DNA of 64,000 nucleotides from assembly GCF_014201145.1 (NCBI RefSeq), contig NZ_JACHDP010000001.1:5580001-5644000 (forward strand), given 5' to 3'. Shown one piece after another: positions 17,239 through 26,600 of the stretch. The notes under the pieces are model-generated. The model worked only from the letters and a program-made list of their open reading frames with translations. It was not told where the DNA came from and did no database searches. Both the position numbers and the translations under genes were made by a program. Source of the DNA: Micromonospora parathelypteridis (GTDB lineage: Bacteria > Actinomycetota > Actinomycetes > Mycobacteriales > Micromonosporaceae). Within the stretch, counting starts at the first letter, position 1. The number at the start of each line of letters is the position of its first letter.

Positions 17239-19233
17239 GTGGCGGCGATAAGAGATCCAACCCGAAAGGTGTCAAGTCTCGTGGAAAGCCAGCATCCTCC
17301 CGTTCCTCCGGCCCCCCGCTCGCTCGCAGGGGCCGCCTCGCTGCCACCGGGGCTCCGCCCGCGTCGTGGGCGCCTGATCTTCACCATCGTCGCGGCCCTG
17401 GCCATCATGGCCTCGGCAACGGTCCTCGCCGCCGGTGCAGCGACCAGCCGAGCCGGAACCTTCTCCTTCTTCGCCGGATCGGACGTCTCCGGCGTGCCGA
17501 CCGACCCCGACACCCAGGCCGTCGAGCTCGGCCTCCGTTTCACCTCGAGCAGCAACGGGACGTTGGCCGCCGTCCGGTTTCTCAAGGCGAACGGCTCCAG
17601 AAGCTCGCACCCGGTCAACGTCTGGTCCGCGAGAGGACAGAAGCTCGCCACCGCGACCTCGACCAACGAGTCGGCCTCGGGCTGGGAGGAGGTGAAGCTC
17701 CCGACGCCGGTCCGGATCGAGGCCGGTCAGGTGTACGTCGTCTCGTACCACACGACTCGGTACCGGGCGACGCAGAACTTCTTCAATCGGACCGTGACAT
17801 CCGGCCCACTGAGCACCTCGGGCGTCGCGGGTGTCTACGCGTACGGCGCCGGCGGCTTCCCCACGTCGACCTACAAGTCCAGCAACTACTGGGTCGATGT
17901 CGTCTTCGCTCCCGCCGCGGGTGGAACACCTGCCCCGACTGCCTCCGCTCGTCCGAGCACCTCGCCGACCCGTACCCCGTCGGCGTCCCCGTCGCCGACG
18001 CGCCCCCCGACGACGCCCAGCCCGACACCGACGACGGTCAGTCCGCTGACCCTGCCTCGTATTGCCTGGGAGGGCGGCCCCGCCTACTACGGGGCGTACC
18101 CGGTCGCCCGGGGAGCGGGCTGGACCAACCCGGCCTTCTTCCCGATCGGGGTGTGGCAGGAGAGCGTGATCGAGGCGCGGGACACCGCCCTGGACAAGAG
18201 CGCGGGCATCAACACGTACGTGGCGCCGACCGACAACAGCAACCTGCGGCTCATCGAGAGCGCCGGGATGAGCGTGATCGGGGGCAACAGCCGGCAGGTC
18301 GGACCGTCGACCGTCGCCTGGTCACTGTCCGACGAGGTTGACATGTGGGGCGGCCCGGGCAGCTCGGCCTGGACCGGCAACTATCCCGGCCAGGGATCGG
18401 TCTGCCAACCTGCCAACGGCCGCTGTGGATACACGATCCAGGAGGCGATGCTCAAGCGGTTCCCCGCCGACGGGCGGCTGCGGTACTCCAATTACGGCAA
18501 GGGCGTCATGTTCTGGGAGACCGACGCCGAGGCGGGCCGCTTCGTCAACAGCTACACCAACGTGGTCTCCAACGACATCTACTGGTACACCGACCCCGGC
18601 GTCTGCAACTCCCCGTCCGAGGGGCCTGGCATTGGCGTCCTGCGGGAAAACTGCCGGCGCGCCGCGAACTATGGCCGGACCATGGACCGGATGCGCAGCC
18701 TCGACGGGGCGGACGGCAAGCGTCAGCCGATCTTCGCCTTCGTGGAGTTGGGGCATCCGTTCACCGAGAACAACGCACCGACCATCACCGGTGACCAGAT
18801 CGCCGGCGCGGTGATGAACTCGCTGATCCACGAGGCGCGGGGCATCCAGTACTTCAACCACAACTTCGGTGGCTCCTGCCTCTCCCAGCACGTGCTGCGC
18901 GATCGGTGTGGCGCTGCCGTCCGACCGGTGGTGACCGAGTTGAACCGGCGGGTGAGTTCCCTGGCGCCGGTGCTGAACACCCAGTCGTACGAGTGGCGGT
19001 TCAACCCGAACCTCGACACGATGCTCAAGGCGTACGGGAACGCGTACTACGTCTTCGCGATGCCGGGCCGGACCGCCGGCACGGGCGCCCAGACGCTGAC
19101 GCTCCCGCCCGGTTTGAAGGGGGCGCGGGCCGAGGTCCTGTTCGAGAACCGAACGGTGCCGATCAGCGGCGGCGCACTGCAGGATTCGTTCGCCCGGGAG
19201 TCCGCGTACCACATCTACAAGATCACACCGTGA
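17239..19233 (+). CDS. secreted DUF4082 protein with a C-terminal glycosidase-like domain
   Basis: A 664-residue exported protein. A signal anchor is seen near 46-68, then one DUF4082 domain (about 75-230) ending in SNYWVDVVFAPA, a Ser/Thr/Pro linker (about 232-275), and a large domain (275-664) that looks like a TIM-barrel glycosidase. In the latter, AWSLSDEVDMW could hold the acid/base and FAFVELGHPF the nucleophile Glu, as in clan GH-A, followed by a small beta domain. Several Cys pairs fit a secreted fold. GTG 17239 is provisional; GTG 17269 and GTG 17281 are other in-frame starts. It resembles the 1265-residue DUF4082 protein encoded at 23.6-27.4 kb, suggesting a shared surface-polymer target. 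Catalytic assignment is inference. Confidence 0.72.
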   Translation: MAAIRDPTRKVSSLVESQHPPVPPAPRSLAGAASLPPGLRPRRGRLIFTIVAALAIMASATVLAAGAATSRAGTFSFFAGSDVSGVPTDPDTQAVELGLRFTSSSNGTLAAVRFLKANGSRSSHPVNVWSARGQKLATATSTNESASGWEEVKLPTPVRIEAGQVYVVSYHTTRYRATQNFFNRTVTSGPLSTSGVAGVYAYGAGGFPTSTYKSSNYWVDVVFAPAAGGTPAPTASARPSTSPTRTPSASPSPTRPPTTPSPTPTTVSPLTLPRIAWEGGPAYYGAYPVARGAGWTNPAFFPIGVWQESVIEARDTALDKSAGINTYVAPTDNSNLRLIESAGMSVIGGNSRQVGPSTVAWSLSDEVDMWGGPGSSAWTGNYPGQGSVCQPANGRCGYTIQEAMLKRFPADGRLRYSNYGKGVMFWETDAEAGRFVNSYTNVVSNDIYWYTDPGVCNSPSEGPGIGVLRENCRRAANYGRTMDRMRSLDGADGKRQPIFAFVELGHPFTENNAPTITGDQIAGAVMNSLIHEARGIQYFNHNFGGSCLSQHVLRDRCGAAVRPVVTELNRRVSSLAPVLNTQSYEWRFNPNLDTMLKAYGNAYYVFAMPGRTAGTGAQTLTLPPGLKGARAEVLFENRTVPISGGALQDSFARESAYHIYKITP

Positions 19234-19261
19234 CGTCCTGACGTACCCCGCGGTCGATCAC

Positions 19262-19300
19262 CCGGATTCCGGTCCCACCCTCGTGGGGCCGGAATTCCGG
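19262..19300. terminator. hairpin between convergent genes
   Basis: CCGGATTCCGGTCCCAC near 19262-19278 pairs with the segment ending in GGCCGGAATTCCGG at 19300, leaving one bulge, one G-T pair and a short loop. It lies between the DUF4082/glycosidase stop (+) and the end of the GT4 gene (-), so it can serve both directions. Confidence 0.55.
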
Positions 19301-19346
19301 CGGCCGGGGAGCGGTCCGGGGCCGTGTGGTGCGGCCACCGGCGAGG

Positions 19347-20393
19347 TCAGGGGCGGTGGCCGATCTCCTTGAAGAACGCCAGGATGCTGGCGGCCTCCCG
19401 TTCGGCCGAATATTCAGCCCGCACGTACCGCGCTGCCTCCACGCCCCGCGACCAGCACCAGCCGGGCTGCTCAACCTCCCGGGTCAGGCATTCCTCCAGC
19501 GCGCGACTCATGGCAAGCAGGTCGCCGGTGGGAGTCGGCTGGCTGAACGCGGGATCGAAGAACTCCCGGCCGCCGAAACCGTGGAAGCCGACGACGTAGT
19601 TCCCGGACGCCATCGCCTCGACCGCCGGCAGCCCGAACCCCTCCTGGTAGCAGGAGCTCAGGAAGATCGTCGAGGCGCGTAGCCGGCGGGCGACCTCCTC
19701 CTGCGAGACACCGTCCACCGCGTCGATGGTCCACCCGGCCAGCGCGCTGCGAGCCCGCAGCAGGTGCAGGACCGTCTCGGCGTCCGCCCGCCCGCGCCGG
19801 GGCATGTAACTGATCACCCGTCCGTTGGGCCGGTCGGGGGGGTTGAACAGCGCCGCGTCGACGCTCAACCGGACCCGGTGGATCGGCCTGCGGAACGCGT
19901 GTTCGAGGAGGTCCTGGCTGTGCTCCGAGACCACCATGACGCCGAGCAGACCGGGGCTTGCCAGGTAGTGCCGCGTGACCAGCTCCGCGTCCACGTTCCA
20001 GGTGAGGTGCCCACTCTGGTTGAAGACGACGTGCCGCACGCTCGCCGGCAACCGGGGCAGCAGCCGGGCGTCGGTCTCGGGCACCACGAGGAGATCGTCG
20101 GGTCCGAGTGGGCTCGACCGCACGTCGGTGACGCGGGTGCGATGAGGAAACCATGTGCACCGGAAGCCGCGGCGCTCGTGCAGCACCGCAGCGGCGACGC
20201 CGGCCTCGTTGAGCACATCGACGTGTCGGTAGAGGGTGCGGATGCCGCCGGAGGGCTTGTTGTAGTCGCGGGCCAGGTAGTAGATGGTCGGCGCCGCGGA
20301 AGGCGTCTCCCGTAACCGGATCTTGGGCGGACCGTGCTGCCGGTACTGCTGGTAGACCCGGTACGCCCGCCGTGCCTGCTCCTCAAGGCCCAT
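19347..20393 (-). CDS. family 4 glycosyltransferase
   Basis: A 348-residue GT-B enzyme of the GT4/GT1 group. The retaining-transferase signature EGFGLPAVEAMASG carries the two Glu of the EX7E motif, preceded by FLSSCYQ. The N-terminal domain contains IYYLARDYNKPSGGIRTLYRHVDVL, the typical glycine loop that closes over the donor (quoted only as a region, residues about 37-60). It starts 12 bases after the ABC permease gene ends and shares its direction, so it is probably the last gene of the - strand unit. It likely extends a glycan before or during export by the adjacent ABC system. Confidence 0.82.
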   Translation of the reverse strand: MGLEEQARRAYRVYQQYRQHGPPKIRLRETPSAAPTIYYLARDYNKPSGGIRTLYRHVDVLNEAGVAAAVLHERRGFRCTWFPHRTRVTDVRSSPLGPDDLLVVPETDARLLPRLPASVRHVVFNQSGHLTWNVDAELVTRHYLASPGLLGVMVVSEHSQDLLEHAFRRPIHRVRLSVDAALFNPPDRPNGRVISYMPRRGRADAETVLHLLRARSALAGWTIDAVDGVSQEEVARRLRASTIFLSSCYQEGFGLPAVEAMASGNYVVGFHGFGGREFFDPAFSQPTPTGDLLAMSRALEECLTREVEQPGWCWSRGVEAARYVRAEYSAEREAASILAFFKEIGHRP

Positions 20394-20405
20394 CGTCCGC
20401 CGCCG

Positions 20406-21233
20406 TCAGATGCTCAGGATGCCGAGCTTGCGGGCGAGCCGGAGAGAGCGGTCGAAGACGGTCAGGCCAATCGCGAACATGACCACACTGAACCCGGTGA
20501 GGATCGCCAGCGACACCAGCGGGGACAGCCCTTCGGCCGGTGGGTCACCCATGAGCAACTGCCGCTCCGCGGAGATGACGTAGGAGTGCGGCACGAGGTA
20601 GCTGACCCAGCGGATCCAGTCCGGCAGCACGCTGATCGGGAAGAGGGTGCCGCCGAGCACCCCCGCGGCCAGGCTGTAGAGCATGATGACCGGCTCGCCG
20701 CGCTTGAACAGGATGATGAAGCTGGCGGCGAGGGTGCCGATGGCGTTGCAGGCGGCTATCCCGACCAGGAACACCAGCAGCGCGAGGGGGATGGACCGCC
20801 ATTCGATCTGGGCACCCAACAGGCTGCCGAACGCGATCATGAAGGCTGCCATCACGGTGCCGGTGACGCTGCGCCAGATGTTCATCGCGATCGGGATCAG
20901 CGCCCACGGCACGGGCTCCACCAGGTAGGTCTCGAGTGTGCCGCGCTCCTGCGCGAACTGGAGCCGGTTGGTCAACGCGGTCAGCGCGTCCTGGAAGCCC
21001 GCGGTGACGCTCGCGCCGATGAGCATGAAGGCGAACGCGTCGGTGGCATTCAGGAACGTGCCCTGGAAGAAGTAGAGCAGCACGGGGAAGACCACTGCGG
21101 CGTACCGCAGGATGGTGGTGGCCGGGAACATCCGCTCTTCCACCAGGTCGATCCGGACGTAGGCCGCACAGGTGTCGAGCGACTTGCGCCAGAGCCCACG
21201 ACGGCCGATCGGGGCGGTGTAGGCCAGGCTCAT
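20406..21233 (-). CDS. ABC-2 type permease of a polysaccharide or drug exporter
   Basis: A 275-residue integral membrane protein with about six hydrophobic helices and the ABC-2 membrane layout. A cytoplasmic N-terminus of about 40 residues is followed by helices around 45-65, 80-95, 115-140, 148-170, 180-200 and 238-258, with PDWIRWVSYLVPHSY before the last helix. Its ATG overlaps the stop of the ATPase gene (ATGA). Flanking glycosyltransferases favour a Wzm-type glycan exporter, though the family also includes multidrug exporters. Confidence 0.8.
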   Translation of the reverse strand: MSLAYTAPIGRRGLWRKSLDTCAAYVRIDLVEERMFPATTILRYAAVVFPVLLYFFQGTFLNATDAFAFMLIGASVTAGFQDALTALTNRLQFAQERGTLETYLVEPVPWALIPIAMNIWRSVTGTVMAAFMIAFGSLLGAQIEWRSIPLALLVFLVGIAACNAIGTLAASFIILFKRGEPVIMLYSLAAGVLGGTLFPISVLPDWIRWVSYLVPHSYVISAERQLLMGDPPAEGLSPLVSLAILTGFSVVMFAIGLTVFDRSLRLARKLGILSI

Positions 21234-22363
21234 GTCGCTCCGCCTTCTGCGGTCTGGTCGTGACGGTAGGCGCGAGCGATCAGGTCCCGCAGCGGCATCG
21301 GGATCTCGCGGACGTGCCGGACCTGCCGGGCGCCAGCGCCGAGCGCGGCCAGCACGTCACCCGCTCCGTCGCGCACCTTGAGCCAGCACCGGAGGGTGGG
21401 CCCGTCGACGGTGAGCTCCAGGCCCAGCGACGTCAGGTCCGCAGCCGCCTGGTCGGCTGCGTCGGTCGAGGCGAAGACCAGTTCGAGTTGCGGTCGTTCC
21501 CACTGCTCCCGCAGGCTGTCGAGGTCGCCGAAGTACTTGACCCGGCCCTTGTCGAGCAGCAGGGCCTGGGACCGCAGCGCCTCGATCTCTTCGAGGCGGT
21601 GCGACGAGATCAGCACCGCGAGTCGTTCCCGCTGGACGAGATCGGTGATCAGATCGAGGAGCCCGTGCGCGGCGATCGGATCCACCGCCCCGGTCGGCTC
21701 GTCGAGGATGAGCACCCGGGGGCCGGAGAGCAGCGCCCGCGCCAGCCTCAGCCGGGCCTTCATGCCGGCCGAGAGGCCGGCGACGACCGTGTCGATCCGC
21801 GACTCCAGATCCACCGTTGCCAGGACCTCGGGAATCCGGGTCGCCATCAACCGCGGCGACATGCCCTGCAGGCGACCGTGCATGTGCAGGTTCTCCCGGG
21901 CGGTGGCCCGCATGAGCAGGCTCCGGTCGTCCGCCGGCATCCAGCCGACGACCTGGCGGATCTGCTCGGAGTCCCGCTCGACATCGAGCCCGAGGAGGGT
22001 GCCCTCGCCGCTCGTCGCCGTGGTCAGGCCGACGATTATCCGGAACAGGGTGGTCTTACCGGCGCCGTTCGGGCCGACGATCGCGCAGATCTCGCCGGCG
22101 CGAACGGTCAGGTCGATGCCGTCGAGCGCGATGACGTCCGACTTGATGTGCGTCCGCGCCAGGACCCGCATCCACTTCGGCGTCGGCTCGTACACCTTGG
22201 TCAGGCCGGACAGGACGAGGACCTCCTCGGCGTCGGCGGGTGACCGTGCGCCGACCCGTTGCGCCTGGCCGAGGCCGTCCGCTGGGGTAGGTGGTTCCGA
22301 TCGCCCGGCCGACGGGAGGTCGGCCACGCCGACGTCAACCGCTCGCTCCGAAATCGCCGACAT
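21230..22363 (-). CDS. ABC transporter ATP-binding protein, partner of the ABC-2 permease
   Basis: A 377-residue protein with a complete nucleotide-binding domain: Walker A GPNGAGKTT (97-105), signature GLSAGMKARLRLA, Walker B RVLILDEPTG and the switch His in ISSHR. About 50 poorly conserved residues precede it, and a C-terminal extension of about 90 residues follows the core domain. In Wzt proteins such an extension can bind the glycan end, but it is also common in DrrA-like exporters. ATG 22363 is chosen because AAGGGGG lies upstream; a GTG at 22384 is the alternative. Coupled by ATGA to the permease, it energises export across the membrane. Confidence 0.82.
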   Translation of the reverse strand: MSAISERAVDVGVADLPSAGRSEPPTPADGLGQAQRVGARSPADAEEVLVLSGLTKVYEPTPKWMRVLARTHIKSDVIALDGIDLTVRAGEICAIVGPNGAGKTTLFRIIVGLTTATSGEGTLLGLDVERDSEQIRQVVGWMPADDRSLLMRATARENLHMHGRLQGMSPRLMATRIPEVLATVDLESRIDTVVAGLSAGMKARLRLARALLSGPRVLILDEPTGAVDPIAAHGLLDLITDLVQRERLAVLISSHRLEEIEALRSQALLLDKGRVKYFGDLDSLREQWERPQLELVFASTDAADQAAADLTSLGLELTVDGPTLRCWLKVRDGAGDVLAALGAGARQVRHVREIPMPLRDLIARAYRHDQTAEGGAT

Positions 22364-22414
22364 GCCGTCAACCGCCCCCTTCACCCTCGTGGATCTGCTT
22401 GTTCGCCGCGCCGG

Positions 22415-23479
22415 TCAGACCCGGATGCCGCGCCAACGCCACCAACCCCACCGCACCCGGCGATCCACTCGGTCGGCCAGCCGCCGCAGTCGGGGTGGGC
22501 GCTCGGGCCGTGGTCCGCGGCGTGCGTTGCGTTCGTAACGTCGCCAGAGCCGTGACCCCCGCGCCTCGGGGTCGATGCTCTCCGCCAGGTCGGCCAACCG
22601 CTCGGGCAGCTCGTCCCCGCCGTCATCCAGCTCGTGGGCCCGGCACGCGAGGGACAGGGCCGTGCGGGCGAGCGCCGCCCGGGCCGCGGTGTGCAGGTGG
22701 CGCACCGGCTCGACCCGGTCGCCCTCCTCGGTGAAGAGGATCTCGAAGACGCTGTTCCGCTCGGTGATGTCGCGGATCATGCCGCCGAACTCCTGGACAT
22801 GCATGTTGGCACCGTGTACGCGGTAGAACGCCTGGTCGACGCCGTTGACCCGGCCGACGTGGGCGCGGGCGGCGGCCCGCAGCCAGAGCAGGAAATCCGC
22901 AGCGTGCGGCACCCGTGAGTCGTAGCCCTTGAGGTCGTGCATGACACTCGCCCGCATCACCACCTCGGGCGTCGACACCGGGTTGGTGGCCCGTTCGCAG
23001 TTCTCCCGCAGCCACTCGGCGCCGGTCCAGATCGTCCACGAGGTCGCCCGGGTCCGCGGTGTGGGAGTGCGGTCGTTGAACGCCGCGGAGAAGCCGTAGA
23101 CGAACCCGACCTCCGGATGCGCCTCCAGCAACGCGGTGGCCCGTGCCAGCGAACCGGGCGTGAGTAGGTCGTCCGCGGAGAGCAGGACGAGATAGTCGCC
23201 GGTCGCCTTCGCCAAGCCCTCGTTGTACGTGGCGAGATGACCCTGATTGACCACGTGTTCGATCACCTGGACCCGCGGATCCACGGCGATCTCGCGGGCC
23301 ACCTCGACGCTGCCGTCGGGTGAGGCGTCGTCGACGATGAGGACATCGACGTCCATGCCTTCCTGCGTGAGAATGCTCTGCACGCAGGCCGGAAGATAAC
23401 GGCCGTAGTTGTAACAGGGAACCACGACGGAAACGGTCGGCCGTCGCCGCAACGGGCGCGGCCTTTCCCGGGTCACCAT
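22415..23479 (-). CDS. family 2 glycosyltransferase
   Basis: A 354-residue GT-A enzyme: VSVVVPCYNYGRYLPACV, VLIVDDASPDGS and LVLLSADDLLTPG (the metal-binding region) are in order, followed by RASVMHDLKGYDSRVPHAADFLLWLRA, the acceptor-side region (residues about 175-200). The C-terminal 70 residues are Arg-rich and may lie on the membrane. The gene is 51 bases upstream of the ABC ATPase and in the same direction, so it probably belongs with the exporter genes. Donor sugar is unknown. Confidence 0.82.
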   Translation of the reverse strand: MVTRERPRPLRRRPTVSVVVPCYNYGRYLPACVQSILTQEGMDVDVLIVDDASPDGSVEVAREIAVDPRVQVIEHVVNQGHLATYNEGLAKATGDYLVLLSADDLLTPGSLARATALLEAHPEVGFVYGFSAAFNDRTPTPRTRATSWTIWTGAEWLRENCERATNPVSTPEVVMRASVMHDLKGYDSRVPHAADFLLWLRAAARAHVGRVNGVDQAFYRVHGANMHVQEFGGMIRDITERNSVFEILFTEEGDRVEPVRHLHTAARAALARTALSLACRAHELDDGGDELPERLADLAESIDPEARGSRLWRRYERNARRGPRPERPPRLRRLADRVDRRVRWGWWRWRGIRV

Positions 23480-23638
23480 GCGGCGACGCCCACGTCGGCC
23501 AGGCTCACCAGGACTCCCTCAATCGCCTGTGGACAGAGATCCGCGCAAGCATGGTCGCGCCGCTCCTCAAGGTGCCGTACGTCCGCGCCGACGCACAACC
23601 TCCGACTGCTTCGAGCTGGTGTCCGGTAGTTGACTACG

Positions 23639-26600
23639 TCAGGTGTTCGGTCGGAATACGACGTCCACCCAGAAGTTGTGCGAGACGGCGGAATCGGGGA
23701 AGCCGCCGCCGTAGCGGAAGCTGGCGCCACCCGCCGGTATGTGCAGTGGTCCACGATCAATTCCCTGGCCCGCGAGAGCGTTCAGATTGACCGCGTACTG
23801 CCCGACCGAGGTCCAGTAGGAGACGACGTAGGTGGTGCCCGCCGTGATGTTGACGGGTTGCGAGAATGTGGCGACCTGCCATCCGGATCCGGTCTCGTTC
23901 GTGAACGACGCCGTCGCCAGTAGGTCCCCGTTCGAGGTCCACAGCGTTCCGGTGTGCAGTCCGTTGTTGTCCGGCCCCTTGAAGAACCGCACCGCGGTCA
24001 CCGACCCGCTGACGTCCGCGGTGAATCGCGCGCCGACCTCGATCGAGTTCGAGTCGTTCCAGTTCGGATGCTGCGGTGTGTCCGTGTCGCTGAACAGGCT
24101 GACCGGCGGACCCTGCGGGGGAGTCGGGCTGGGGCTGGACGTCGGTGTCGGTGTCGGTGTTGGTGTCGGGCCGGGGTCCGGCGGTGCGTCCGGCACGAAG
24201 AGCGGGTCGACCCAGTAGTTGCTGGACTGGTACGAGTTCTGCGGGAACGCGTGCCTGCCGTAGTTGTAGACGCCGTTGGCCGTTGTCGGCGGCGCGCTGA
24301 GCGGTCCGTTGGTCCAGAGCGTCGAGAAGAAGTTCGATGTCGAGGCGTAGTGGCCGTTGGGCGCGAAGTACGACGCGACGTACGTCGTGCCGGCGGTCAC
24401 CGTGATCGGGCTGTCGAACCGCACGCTCTGCCAGCCGGAGCCCGACTCGCCGGAGAACGTGGCACGGGCCAGCAGCGTGCCGGAGGCCGTCCACAGGCTG
24501 CCGGTGTGCGTACCGTTGTTGCCGGTGCCCTGGTAGAAGCGCACCCCGACGATCCGTCCGTCTGTCGACGGGACGAACTTCACGCCCAGTTCCACCGCGC
24601 TGGGGTCGCTGTCCGCCGCCGACTGCGGCGTCGCGTTCAGTGGGAACATCGTGTAGATGGCGGCGTACGCGTCGGTGGTGAAGGACCAGACGGTGGGTTC
24701 GTCACCCGGGTTGCCCTGGTTGTCGGCCACGGTGACGGTGGCGGTGTAGGTGGTCGCGGTGGCCAGCGAAGCCGACGGGGTGAAGGTCACCGTCTTGGTC
24801 GCATCGTCGTATCCGACCGTGCCGGCGACGGACACGTTCGCCTGGTTCTTGAGGGCGAACTGAATGGACGTCGGGTTCAACGGCTTCGAGAAGATCACGG
24901 ACGGACGTACCGTGATCGGCACTGTGGTGGCGTTCGCCGACGGCGTGGTCGCCACCGGGCTCGGCGGGCCGGCCGCGCTGTCGATGAACGTGACGTCCAC
25001 CCAGTAGTTGACGTCGTTGTAGGTCAATGTCGGGAAGCCGCTGCCGTAGGCGAAGACGCCGTTGCCGCGCGACGGGGTGGATCGGGGTGCGATCAGCGGC
25101 GCGGAGTTCACGTCGCGACCGCTGAACGCCAGTGGGTCGGCGGCGTAGCCACCATTGGGGGCGGTGTAGGACACGACGTACTCGGTGCCGTGGGTGATGG
25201 GCACGGGGCTGGCGAAGGCCAGCGTCTGCCAGCCGGCGCTGGTCTCCCCGACGAACGTTCCAGTGGCCAGTCGGGTGCCTGTGCCCGTCCAGAGGCTTCC
25301 GGTGTGCGTACCCGTGTTGGCCGCGCCCTTGTAGAAGCGCACGCCGGTGACGTAGCCGTCGTCCTGCGAGCTGAACCGCACGCCCAGCTCGACCGGAGAG
25401 CTGTCGTTGACCGCCGGGTTGTCTGGCACGCGGGATCCGAAGAGGGTGCTGGGCCCGGCCAGCTTCAGGGTGACCGTGGACGGTGTCGACGGCATGTTGA
25501 CGCTGTCGTCGATCGCCCGGACCCGGACCACCTGGGTGCCGGCGCCGCCGGAGTGGAAACTGTACGACCAGGACGTGGTGCCGTCGGCGGCGTGCCAGGT
25601 GGCGCCGCCGTCGGTCGACACCTCGACGCCCGCGACCCGGCCACCGCCCAGGTCGGCGGCGGTGCCCCGCACGGTCACCAGGGAGCCGTTGGTGACCGTC
25701 GAGCCGTTCGCCGGTGCGGTGATGGTGGTGGTCGGTGCCAGCGTGTCGGTGGACGCTGACGTCGCCTGGAGGCCCGGCATCAGTGTCGCCGGCTGAACCC
25801 CCATGTCGGCGAAGAGGTTGACGGTGGCCTGCTGCATTCGGCTGTCGGCCGGCGAGGTGGTGCCGTCGTGCACCGAGTCCAGACCCCACGCCCACTGGAC
25901 GGTCCCGGCGCCGAACACCAGGGCTCCGCTGGGCGCGCGGTACATCGTGAGGTGGTGGGTGGTGGTGCCCGGGGTGACCGTGTTGCCGAAGTCGCGCAGG
26001 TATTCAGGTGTCGATCCGGTCGTGGTGGAGAGCCGGATGAGACCCGCTGGCCGGAATCCGTTGTCCACGTCCTCGTCGGACTCGTAACCGATCGTGTGCG
26101 GGGCGAGCGTCGCCGTCTGGCCTGGCGCGGTGCTGGCGAGGCCCGTGTGCCGCCACAGCCGGAACTTGCCCTGGTATTCCGGTACCTGCAGCGCGAGATC
26201 GGTGTTGTTGCTCATGTAGGCGGTGCCGGTCAGGGCGTTCTCCGGCTGTCCCGCGCCGTTGCCGGGCTGGATGAACCGTGGATCTCGCCAGGTGCCGGTC
26301 CATTCGTTGGTCGGGTCGATGTCGGCATTGGCCCAGGTTTCCTTGTAGCAGACCAGCGTGCGGTGCGGGGTGTTGGTGCCGTCCACGCTGGGCGCGAGCC
26401 GGGTCCGCCAGTAGACCTCGTTGCCGCTGAAGAAGGCCAGGTTCACGCCGGCGTCGCGGGCCGCCTCGACGTTGGTGCGCTCCGGGCCGGACCAGTACTC
26501 GTCGTGCCCCACGGACAGGAACACGTCGTGGTTGCGGATGAGGCTGCCGCGTCGGTCGGTGTCGATGTCGGTGGTGTAGCTCACGTCGTACCCGTTGCGC

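Noticed and set aside
17222..17330. An alternative N-terminus in another frame for the DUF4082/glycosidase protein (Lys/Arg/Gly-rich)
   Set aside because: The membrane signal anchor and the DUF4082 domain lie in the frame starting at 17239, and no second indel would restore the alternative.
24141..24169. Short tandem repeat considered as a CRISPR or regulatory array
   Set aside because: The units are six bases, imperfect, without spacers, and encode a Pro/Thr linker in frame.
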